This document shows, one piece after another, positions 45,434 to 52,818 of a stretch of 64,000 nucleotides of DNA. Within the stretch, counting starts at the first letter, position 1. The number at the start of each line of letters is the position of its first letter. The translations under genes and the position numbers were made by a program. This DNA is from Poriferisodalis sp965198245. Lineage in GTDB: Bacteria > Actinomycetota > Acidimicrobiia > Acidimicrobiales > Poriferisodalaceae. The DNA is taken from NCBI RefSeq assembly GCF_965198245.1, contig NZ_OZ240249.1:3534001-3598000 (forward strand). Reading direction: 5' to 3'. The notes under the pieces were generated by a model, which saw only the letters and a list, made by a program, of their open reading frames with translations, searched no databases and was not told where the DNA came from.

Positions 45434-46387
45434 TCACCCCACAGATTTGGCTATTTGGTCGGTCATGTCGAGCAGTGCATCCATCGGAAATGCACTTTCG
45501 CATCCGCGCAACGGATCGTGCCAATATGCATCGACGGGGAACGAAGGAGACGGTGAAGAATCAAGTACATCTTGCGGTGCTATGAATATTGGACCCAGAT
45601 AGCCCCACCCGCACCCAACAAATTCTCCCGATTCCACTGAGAATACGTAAGTTTGTCGTCCGCCGCAGATATCCTCATGTAGTGATACATTGATGCCAAA
45701 ATGCACACCGTCTGAGTGAGACATGTCCACTGTTCTGCCTATCTCCCAATCGGGCGGGGGCTCCGGCGGCGGCCGGAACTCAGATGGATGCACATCTCCC
45801 CGATAAAGTCCGAGATCTACGAGACGGTAGTGCCGCTCCTCCGTATCGAAAGCCAAGGTGAGCCAGCCGCCATAATCGGCATTTCGGACACCGATGGCTC
45901 TACCGCCGATCTCGGTGTCCGACTGCCACGCGTCTGTGAACGTCCGGGCGAGTAGAGATCTGGTGTACATCGGGTATGCGGCGTCACCCCAAGGAACATA
46001 TATATGCGTCCAATGGCCCGTGCGGGTACCGTCAGGGTAGTCGAACCAAATGCCTAACGGCCCGGCGAACATTTCACCGGGGCCGCAGAATTCAAGGTTG
46101 TCGCCAGTGCCGAGGTCCAATTCTGTAACGGCCCCATCCGTTGATGAACGATAGCGGATGCCATACCGCGCGCCAGTTTCGGCATCCGGAGCTGATATCC
46201 ACGCCAAGCCCGAACCGTAGTAGTGCACGGCTCCTCGAAACGGCCAATCGGGTGCCTCATGGGCAACGTAACCTCGGTTCGAGTTGGCCTCGGCTGTCGC
46301 CTGTCCAGGCAAGACCAATGTTGCCATGACGGCGCATCCGACAGCAACCGTCATTGCTCTCGCGAGAATCCCCTCCCGTCGCTTCAT
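45434..46387 (-). CDS. WPF-family secreted protein S1 (cassette 1)
   Basis: A 317-residue protein with a Sec signal ('ILARAMTVAVGCAVMATLVL', cleavage likely after 'ATA'). Shared blocks: 'EAPDWPFRGAVHYYG', 'HIYVPWGDAAYPMYTRSLLA' and 'CGGRQTYVFSVESGEFVGCG', then 'YLGPIFIAP'. The ATG at 46387 overlaps the P1 stop as ATGA. It is AT-richer than the T genes. No known catalytic motif; the two Cys in the last block could form a disulfide. Confidence 0.8.
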   Translation of the reverse strand: MKRREGILARAMTVAVGCAVMATLVLPGQATAEANSNRGYVAHEAPDWPFRGAVHYYGSGLAWISAPDAETGARYGIRYRSSTDGAVTELDLGTGDNLEFCGPGEMFAGPLGIWFDYPDGTRTGHWTHIYVPWGDAAYPMYTRSLLARTFTDAWQSDTEIGGRAIGVRNADYGGWLTLAFDTEERHYRLVDLGLYRGDVHPSEFRPPPEPPPDWEIGRTVDMSHSDGVHFGINVSLHEDICGGRQTYVFSVESGEFVGCGWGYLGPIFIAPQDVLDSSPSPSFPVDAYWHDPLRGCESAFPMDALLDMTDQIAKSVG

Positions 46388-47283
46388 ACTATATAGTCGC
46401 CCCAGCGATAGGCACCCGCGCCGTTGCCGCTCAAACCGTGGATTACGATGTAGTCCAAGAAGAGCATGTAATGCGTCAGGTAGGTAGTCGGGTCGAGACA
46501 CTCCATCCCGAGATCACTTATCAGGGTCAGATACCCGTGCTCAGTGGCGCGGCTCCATCGGCCGTCGTATTCGACCTCTAGATCGGTAAAGGCGTTGATG
46601 CAATCCTGAACGAAGTAGTGACATGACCGGACCGATCGATGTCCTTGCGCCGAGTTATCCAAACTCGTGCGATCAACGCGCAATGCACGCTCACATCCAT
46701 TGTCAACGTGGAAGTGATTTTGGTGTTTGCTGTTGGGACCCTCCTCACCCCATTCTCCTTCCTCTATTGCAGGATCGCCGATATAGCGGTTGAGAACGTA
46801 GCCAAAATGCTTACGGAGGGCGGCCTCGACGGCGACCATTCTGCGATGTGTGGTTTGCAGCCACCTGCCTTGGTCATCGTGTACTTCTGAAGTGCCGTCT
46901 CGTGGGTGCGATGCATTGCCTCCAACCCATTGAATGCGGACGATGTCGAGTGCGTGGCCGGTATTGTGGTATGTCGCCCTCCGATCCCCGGGTCCTCCGC
47001 CTACGTGGCCGATCCACGCGATATTTCCGTATCCGGAGTCGCCGACTTCACGAGAAAACCAGCTCAGATTGTCGACAAAGTCGTAGATCGGCCTGCGCAT
47101 CGACTCGTCAAGACTGAGTTCGCCGGCTGACCAATCGGTCCAGTTGTCCCGGAGTGCTGGTCGGAAATGCGCACCGACACTTCCGAGCGCTCCCATCGGA
47201 TTGTCGTAAGGGTAATTCGCATCAATAGCCTCCGTAGGATCGGTGGCCGCTGAAGGGGAGTAGTCACAAACGTTGACTGCCAT
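46384..47283 (-). CDS. M15/LAS-like putative zinc peptidase P1 (cassette 1)
   Basis: 299 residues, no signal peptide. 'YHNTGHALDIV' (His106, Asp113) and 'QNHFHVDNG' (His190 and His192) match the zinc-ligand layout of LAS/M15 peptidases and extensin-like C-terminal domains (HxxGxAxD and HxH). These act on peptidoglycan peptides. The C-terminal part is unique to this pair: 'CINAFTDLEVEYDG' and 'LGMECLDPTTYLTHYMLFLD'. A strong GGAGGT site lies 8 bases before the ATG at 47283, so the lack of a signal is not a start-site error. Base composition is noticeably AT-richer than the T genes. The substrate is inferred. Confidence 0.65.
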   Translation of the reverse strand: MAVNVCDYSPSAATDPTEAIDANYPYDNPMGALGSVGAHFRPALRDNWTDWSAGELSLDESMRRPIYDFVDNLSWFSREVGDSGYGNIAWIGHVGGGPGDRRATYHNTGHALDIVRIQWVGGNASHPRDGTSEVHDDQGRWLQTTHRRMVAVEAALRKHFGYVLNRYIGDPAIEEGEWGEEGPNSKHQNHFHVDNGCERALRVDRTSLDNSAQGHRSVRSCHYFVQDCINAFTDLEVEYDGRWSRATEHGYLTLISDLGMECLDPTTYLTHYMLFLDYIVIHGLSGNGAGAYRWGDYIV

Positions 47284-47289
47284 GGTTGC

Positions 47290-48330
47290 CTACCTCCGTG
47301 TGTGCTTCGGCCGGGCGATCTGTGAGTTAGGCACGAGACTGTGTTGGCCGTCGGGTGCTGCGATGGTGATGTCGGGTGCGATGCGGTGACGGATCAGGCT
47401 GTCGTCAGCCAGCACAGTGGTATCAGTGTGGACACCGTCGCGGTAACGGCGGACCTCCCTGCGCCCGCTCGCGGTCTGGACGGTGACGCCGAGACTGTCC
47501 GCTTCAGGATTCGCACCCAACAGCTCGCTGCCGTCGGTGATGCTGAATACGGCACCGCCCCGGCTGTCATAGCCGGTGGTGCCGTCGCGGTCGCTGATGA
47601 TGACCAGGTCGCTGGTGCCGTCGTCGCCGCCGCCCCACAGCGACCCGTGATCGACCGGTATCGGATCGCGAGCCACCGACACCTCCCCTTCCGTGGCGTC
47701 GGCGAGGCTGACCAGCGTCGTCTCGAATACCGAGTCGGGAACCTCGGCGATCGCGTAGCGGTCCGCGGCGAGTACCCCGCCGCGGCCCAGCACCGCACCG
47801 AACGAGCCACCCCGGCCGTCGACCAGCGGCAAGTCGAAATAATCCCACTCAGCGAGGTCCCGCGAAGCCAACAAAGACGGAAACCGCTCGACGAGCACAT
47901 GGGTGTAACCGGCGACCTCGGGGAACACCGGCTGACCCAGCAGGAGTTCCGACAACGGGCCCGCGTCGGCGATCAGGGTCTTGTAGTCGATGCCGGTCTC
48001 GAACGTCGTCCTGCCGGTCTCGATCACCCGATGACCGCACACGGCGACCACGTCACCGACGGTGCCCACGCAGCGCCCCGCGAATCCTTCCGATACATCG
48101 ACCACGTGCTCGGTGCCGTCGAGCTCTGCCCGCAGCACCATTCCCCCGCCTGCGGCGGGGCGCAGCGTCAACATGTCCCCACGCCAACTGGTCGCACCCA
48201 CGAACCCCGACTCCACCTCCACAGCCAGCGCCCCGCCACTTAAAGCGCTGCCCGAACCCGCGGCACCCAGTGCGCGCCAGCCGACCAGGCCGCGCCCGCG
48301 GCGGTGCCGTCCGCGGTGCAGGCGGCACAC
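47290..48330 (-). CDS. Beta-rich Tat-family protein T1, signal region frameshifted (cassette 1)
   Basis: A 346-codon frame whose mature part is a very close copy of T2 (51697-52782), also at DNA level ('SGFVGATSWRGDMLTLRP', 'AGRCVGTVGDVVAVCGHRVI', 'FDLPLVDGRGGSFGAVLGRG', 'IDHGSLWGG'-like blocks). The pattern suggests a beta-propeller. Near 48290 it lacks one base compared with T2, so the Tat signal lies out of frame. In that other frame ATG 48350 would give 'MVERREPCAACTADGTAAG', which keeps the RR pair but is poorly hydrophobic. As it stands the protein starts at GTG 48330 without a signal, so export is doubtful. Confidence 0.72.
   Translation of the reverse strand: MCRLHRGRHRRGRGLVGWRALGAAGSGSALSGGALAVEVESGFVGATSWRGDMLTLRPAAGGGMVLRAELDGTEHVVDVSEGFAGRCVGTVGDVVAVCGHRVIETGRTTFETGIDYKTLIADAGPLSELLLGQPVFPEVAGYTHVLVERFPSLLASRDLAEWDYFDLPLVDGRGGSFGAVLGRGGVLAADRYAIAEVPDSVFETTLVSLADATEGEVSVARDPIPVDHGSLWGGGDDGTSDLVIISDRDGTTGYDSRGGAVFSITDGSELLGANPEADSLGVTVQTASGRREVRRYRDGVHTDTTVLADDSLIRHRIAPDITIAAPDGQHSLVPNSQIARPKHTRR
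47292..47297 (-). promoter_or_regulatory. Strong ribosome-binding site of P1
   Basis: GGAGGT on the minus strand, 8 bases before the ATG at 47283 and overlapping the T1 stop codon. It fixes the P1 start and shows that P1 really begins without a signal peptide. Confidence 0.8.
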
Positions 48331-48342
48331 GGCTCACGTCGC

Positions 48343-49452
48343 TCAACCATCGGCCCGCATCGGGATGTGGGTGAGGTCGAGACGCGCCCCGCACTCCAGG
48401 TACGTGCCGACATCGTCAGGATCGGGCAGCACCAACTCGCCTACTGGGTAGTCGTCGGGGGCCACGAACCGGGTCGCCCACGTGTTCGCGCCGCAACCCA
48501 CCACGTCACCCGAGGAACCGTCGACCAGCCACGTCACGCCTGAGAAGCACTCGTGATTGGCCGGATGCACCGACACGATGAGCAACTCACTGTCGAGGCG
48601 GACCTGAACACGCCACCAGTCACCCGCCTGACGAGCCGGTGTGCGCATCTCATAGAACACCCGCCGCCCGCTCGCCGCCAATGTCACCACATCACCCGCC
48701 GAGTCGATTTCGATCGTCGAGGGCCGTTCGTGGATCTCAGACACGAGTTCCTCAGACGGGCCCTCCAGCCGCCGCGCAGGCTCGCCCCACCGCACCAGGT
48801 ACGATCCCGACGCCGCGCCCACCATTCCGCCGACCTCTATTCCCGACTCGCCGTGAGACACGAGCCCCACCCCACCCAAACAATCAATCGCTAGTCCCGG
48901 AAGGGGCACCTGCGGCAACGCCTCCGCGTCGAGACCCTCGGACCAATACCGCAGCCACCACACCGCACCCGCCCCTCCAGACACGGTCCCGCTCGAGTTC
49001 GCCCACAACTGCACAACACCCGAGAATGGCCACTGCGGTGCCGAACCCTCCACAAATCGCGGCCACAACAACTCCCGCTCAAGCCCCGGCTCAGAAGACG
49101 GCACCGACGAGACCTGCACCAGGCCGTCCGGTACCGAACCCGCCGACCCCCCACTCACAGCATCCCCGACAACATTCTCTGAGGACTCTCCCCGAACAAC
49201 CCCCTCAGCAGAACCCGATCCTGAAGCCCCGCCAACCGCCGACGCCGTGTCCTCAACAGCGGGGACCGACCCAGGCGCTTCTGGCCCGCTTCGCCCTGCG
49301 CACGCCGACCCCAGCAACGCCACAACCGACAACACGGCAGCAACGCCAAACCGCCCAGCGCTGCGCCCACAGCAACAATTCGAACCAGCCAGCGGCCAAG
49401 ACTGCTGCCATGAACCCCGCGCCGGCAAACAACCCGACAAACGGCTAGTCAC
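48343..49452 (-). CDS. WPF-family lipoprotein L2 (cassette 2)
   Basis: About 369 residues. The hydrophobic segment 'FGVAAVLSVVALLGSAC' ends in a weak lipobox (GSAC). A linker of about 80 residues follows, then 'SAPQWPFSGVVQLWANSSG', 'LPGLAIDCLGGVGLVSHG', 'HECFSGVTWLVDGSSGDV' and 'GANTWATRFVAPDDYPVG', with 'LPDPDDVGTYLECGA' near the end. The start is uncertain: GTG 49452 overlaps the S2 stop by 8 bases and is preferred on coupling grounds, but it leaves a long pre-signal stretch. The stop lies 12 bases before T1's annotated start. Confidence 0.78.
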   Translation of the reverse strand: MTSRLSGCLPARGSWQQSWPLAGSNCCCGRSAGRFGVAAVLSVVALLGSACAGRSGPEAPGSVPAVEDTASAVGGASGSGSAEGVVRGESSENVVGDAVSGGSAGSVPDGLVQVSSVPSSEPGLERELLWPRFVEGSAPQWPFSGVVQLWANSSGTVSGGAGAVWWLRYWSEGLDAEALPQVPLPGLAIDCLGGVGLVSHGESGIEVGGMVGAASGSYLVRWGEPARRLEGPSEELVSEIHERPSTIEIDSAGDVVTLAASGRRVFYEMRTPARQAGDWWRVQVRLDSELLIVSVHPANHECFSGVTWLVDGSSGDVVGCGANTWATRFVAPDDYPVGELVLPDPDDVGTYLECGARLDLTHIPMRADG

Positions 49453-50647
49453 CGGACTGCTCCAGATATGAACCCCAATCCCGCAGGTCCAGCACCCTTG
49501 AGCACCGTCCCCGGTGGTCATCACCCATCGACAGCTCAGGCAGCACAGGCACGAACGAAGGATCAACCGCGTCGACGGGTGCCACCAGCAACGGGCCGAC
49601 CCACGACCAACCGCAAGTCGCGATCTCCCCGCTCACCGCATCGACCACATAGGTGAGGTTCCCGCCGCACGCCGGCTCGTCGAACCTGATCGTCAATCCG
49701 TAGTGCTGCCCGTCAGTGCCCGCGAACACCACGCCGAACCACCCCAGGTTGTTCGGGTCGTCAGCGGCAAAAAACCCCTCCGGCACCGACTCAGGCCACC
49801 ACGGCCAAGACTCCGGACCCGCTCCTTCATCGAACATGAAATACTCCTCGGGCGCCAACCCAGCAGAACCCGCCGCTTCGCGGGCCGCGAAATACTCGTC
49901 GATCACGAATCCAGGCAGCCCGCCCGTCCAATCCCCAGAAACAAACCTGTCTTCAATCGGCCGAGAACTCACTAGGTAGAAGCTCGAACCGCCTGGCGTG
50001 CCCACCCCGAGCACCTCATCACCCGCGACCGTCAGCGATAGATCCGCAACACCCGAGCCGAACTGCACCCGATCACCTCTCCTCGACGGCCAGACATGGC
50101 GACTCAAATCCTCTAAATCCCAGCTCGCGCCACGTGGACGCACGAACAACGGATAGCCAAGATCGCCCCATGGCACCCAAACCGTCCAACGGCGGTCGCT
50201 GTCGTACTCGCCGTAATCCCACACGACTCCGTCTCGGTCCACATGCATCACTCCGCCGTGACAGAACCACGGATCACCGGCAGCTTGCACATATGACACT
50301 TCCCCCGTCACCGAATTGCGGAAACCCAAACCGACTGTTCCCGCTTCAAGAGCTGGCCGAAAAACCACCTCCGGCTTGTAGCCACCGTCATAACCGACAT
50401 GGGCCACCACTCCTTGGAACGGCCAACTCGGCGCAGCACCCCAAACCGAAGCGACCGACGCCTCGCTGCCAGCGGCGTACGCATCCGTTGAGTCATCGCC
50501 GTTCTGTGCTGCCGCCGAACGACTAGCCCCCGAAACGGCCACAAGTGCCCCGACGGCCGCAATCGCGGCCGCGACGCGCAGCGAACGCGAGCGCGGTTTG
50601 TCGCAGTTCGCGGCAGCCGACGTGAACACAGGCAACAGATTTCTCAA
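49445..50647 (-). CDS. WPF-family secreted protein S2 (cassette 2)
   Basis: A 400-residue protein with a signal peptide ('LRVAAAIAAVGALVAVSGAS', cleavage likely after 'AAA'). Shared blocks: 'GAAPSWPFQGVVAHVGYD', 'RWTVWVPWGDLGYPLFVRP' and 'CGGNLTYVVDAVSGEIATCG', then 'WVGPLLVAPVDAV'. Compared with S1 it carries an acidic, Trp/Pro-rich insert of about 80 residues around 235-310. The ATG at 50647 overlaps the P2 stop as ATGA. Confidence 0.8.
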   Translation of the reverse strand: MRNLLPVFTSAAANCDKPRSRSLRVAAAIAAVGALVAVSGASRSAAAQNGDDSTDAYAAGSEASVASVWGAAPSWPFQGVVAHVGYDGGYKPEVVFRPALEAGTVGLGFRNSVTGEVSYVQAAGDPWFCHGGVMHVDRDGVVWDYGEYDSDRRWTVWVPWGDLGYPLFVRPRGASWDLEDLSRHVWPSRRGDRVQFGSGVADLSLTVAGDEVLGVGTPGGSSFYLVSSRPIEDRFVSGDWTGGLPGFVIDEYFAAREAAGSAGLAPEEYFMFDEGAGPESWPWWPESVPEGFFAADDPNNLGWFGVVFAGTDGQHYGLTIRFDEPACGGNLTYVVDAVSGEIATCGWSWVGPLLVAPVDAVDPSFVPVLPELSMGDDHRGRCSRVLDLRDWGSYLEQSGD

Positions 50648-51600
50648 TATGGAGCCGTGGGCTCGAAGCGGAAATGGCCAGCTAACTTATCGGCTAGGCC
50701 GTGCATGATTACGAAGTTCAAGAATAATTGATAGTGACTCAGATACCGAATGGGGTCCAAACATTCCATCCCGAGTTCCGCGAGCAGATACTCGAAAGCG
50801 CTAACATCGCCGTCATTCTCTTCATCATATGACCCATTATAGGGCACCTCGATATCAGTGAACGCGTTCACGCAGTCCGCTACGAAATATGCACACGACG
50901 TGTATTTCCACTTATTGACTTGCGAGCTCGTTGGGTTGGATGCGCCGGAAGCCAGATCGCTTCGGAACAATCTCAGAGCGGAGCTACACACATTCTCTTC
51001 CTGTTCCGTAGTCAAATGTCCTGGAACCGTTCCTAGGTCGACATGGAAATGATTATCGTGGCCATCAATGTTGCGATTCAACACATAGCCGAACCATTTC
51101 CTGAGACAGGCTTCCACGGCGACCAAGCGACGATGGGTCGTAGGCCTCCAGTTACCACCCAAATTATGCACTTCGCGATTCGCGGAGCGCGGTCTTGATA
51201 TATTACCACCGCTCCAGTGCACATAGGAAACGTCGAAAGCGGCCCGCGCCCAATGAAAAGTGTCCCTGTCACTGCCAGCAGCCGTTCCGAGATGTCCCAT
51301 CCAATCTACTCGGCCGTAGTCGCTATCACCAATAGCTTCGGAGAAATGGTTCATACTCGCAACGAAACTGCGCATTGGCTGGACCATGGATCGGTGAATC
51401 GATGTATTGTCGGATGTGTTTGTTGCATCTTGCTCACTCCATGTTCGGCCAAGAGGCGCTATATAGGGCAGGCCAGCATCAAGCCGATAGTACGAAACGC
51501 TCGATTGGGGTTCAGTTGGGCCTAGCGTCACCGTGTCGCGAAGAGCTAGTCCCTCCTGCTTGGTAGTATGGTCATACTCACACTGCATCGCCATTGTCAT
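50644..51600 (-). CDS. M15/LAS-like putative zinc peptidase P2 (cassette 2)
   Basis: 318 residues without a signal peptide. Zinc-ligand candidates are His116 and Asp123 ('FHWARAAFDV') and His184/His186 ('DNHFHVDLG'); the Gly between the first two ligands is Arg here. The downstream block 'CVNAFTDIEVPYNG' and 'LGMECLDPIRYLSHYQLFLN' pairs it with P1. By eye the two are only about 40% identical, while their T neighbours are nearly the same. It starts 96 bases after T2, with ATGs at 51600, 51594 and 51588. Base composition is AT-richer than the flanks. Confidence 0.62.
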   Translation of the reverse strand: MTMAMQCEYDHTTKQEGLALRDTVTLGPTEPQSSVSYYRLDAGLPYIAPLGRTWSEQDATNTSDNTSIHRSMVQPMRSFVASMNHFSEAIGDSDYGRVDWMGHLGTAAGSDRDTFHWARAAFDVSYVHWSGGNISRPRSANREVHNLGGNWRPTTHRRLVAVEACLRKWFGYVLNRNIDGHDNHFHVDLGTVPGHLTTEQEENVCSSALRLFRSDLASGASNPTSSQVNKWKYTSCAYFVADCVNAFTDIEVPYNGSYDEENDGDVSAFEYLLAELGMECLDPIRYLSHYQLFLNFVIMHGLADKLAGHFRFEPTAPY

Positions 51601-51696
51601 CGCCCAAAATCCCGTCTAGTGCGCATTGTCATCTCCATCGTCGTCATCGTTGTTTCACTGCCATCTGCGGGCAACGGCTGCCGGATCATTCGACCA

Positions 51697-52782
51697 CTAG
51701 GCTGTACGCGGTCGCGCTACTTGCTCGTTGGGTATCAGTGCGTGCTGGCCGTCGGGTGCGGCGACAATCACGTCAGGCGCGACCCGATGCTGAACCAAGC
51801 TATCGTCGGCGAGCATTGTGCTACTGGTGTGGCTGCCGTCACTGAAGTGCCGGATCTCCCGCCGGCCGCTAGACATCTGAACGGCTATATCCAGGCTTTG
51901 TTCGGTAGGGCTCACGCCGAGTAGTTGGCTGCCGTCGGTGATGCTGAATGCGACATTTCCTCGGTCGTCGTAACCCTTGGTGCCGCTGCGATCGCTCACT
52001 ATCACGAGGTCACTGGCACCGTCATCGGCACCGCCCCACAGCGACCCATGGTCAATCGGTATCGGTTCGCGTACGACCGACGCCTCCCCGACTGCAGCAT
52101 CAGCGAGATTGATCAGCGTCGTCTCGTACACCGAGTCGGGTATTTCTGCGATCGCGTAGCTGTCTGCGGCGAGCACGCCGCCACGGTCGAGAACCGCACC
52201 GAACGAACCGCCGCGGCCATCCACAAGCGGCAAATCGAAGTGCCCCCATGTCACCAAGTCGTTTGATGACAGCAAAGAAGGAAACCGTTCAACTAGCACG
52301 TAAGTGTGGCCCGACATTGTCGGGTACTCGGGCTCGCCGAGCAGCAGCTCCGACATGGGGCCCGCGTCGGCGATCAGCGTCCGGTAGTCGGTGCCGGCTT
52401 CGAAGGTCATCCTGCCGGTTTCGATGACTCGGTGGCCGCACACGGCGACCACGTCGCCGGCGGTGCCTACGCAGCGCCCCGCGAAGCCTTCCGGTACATC
52501 GACCACGTGCTCGGTGCCCGCGAGCTCTGCCCGCAGCACCATTCCTCCGTCGGCGGCGGGGCGCAGTGTCAACAGGTCCCCACGCCAGCTGGTCGCGCCC
52601 ACGAACCCCGAATCCACCTGCACGGCCAGCGGCCCACCACTTGCAGCGTCGCCGATGCCGGTCGCTGATACACCGCCGGTGCCCAGGTGGTCCATCACCC
52701 GCCAACCGACCAAGCCCGCGCCCGCGGCGGTGCCGCCGACTATGGCCAAGAACTGTCGCCGGCTCATCGGCGCCGTGCTCAC
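51697..52782 (-). CDS. Tat-exported beta-rich protein T2 (cassette 2)
   Basis: 361 residues. A twin-arginine signal is clear: 'MSRRQFLAIVGGTAAGAGLV' beginning at ATG 52767 (GTG 52782 is an alternative start five codons earlier). The mature protein is rich in beta-strand patterns with repeated Gly-Asp turns. 'LVTWGHFDLPLVDGRGGSFG' and 'IDHGSLWGGADDGASDLVIV' are conserved with T1. A beta-propeller is likely; the enzyme class is unknown. Tat export suggests a folded or cofactor-bearing cargo. First gene of cassette 2. Confidence 0.8.
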   Translation of the reverse strand: MSTAPMSRRQFLAIVGGTAAGAGLVGWRVMDHLGTGGVSATGIGDAASGGPLAVQVDSGFVGATSWRGDLLTLRPAADGGMVLRAELAGTEHVVDVPEGFAGRCVGTAGDVVAVCGHRVIETGRMTFEAGTDYRTLIADAGPMSELLLGEPEYPTMSGHTYVLVERFPSLLSSNDLVTWGHFDLPLVDGRGGSFGAVLDRGGVLAADSYAIAEIPDSVYETTLINLADAAVGEASVVREPIPIDHGSLWGGADDGASDLVIVSDRSGTKGYDDRGNVAFSITDGSQLLGVSPTEQSLDIAVQMSSGRREIRHFSDGSHTSSTMLADDSLVQHRVAPDVIVAAPDGQHALIPNEQVARPRTA

Positions 52783-52818
52783 CGGCGCTCCGATCGCAAC
52801 ATGTGACCTCCCATGGGT

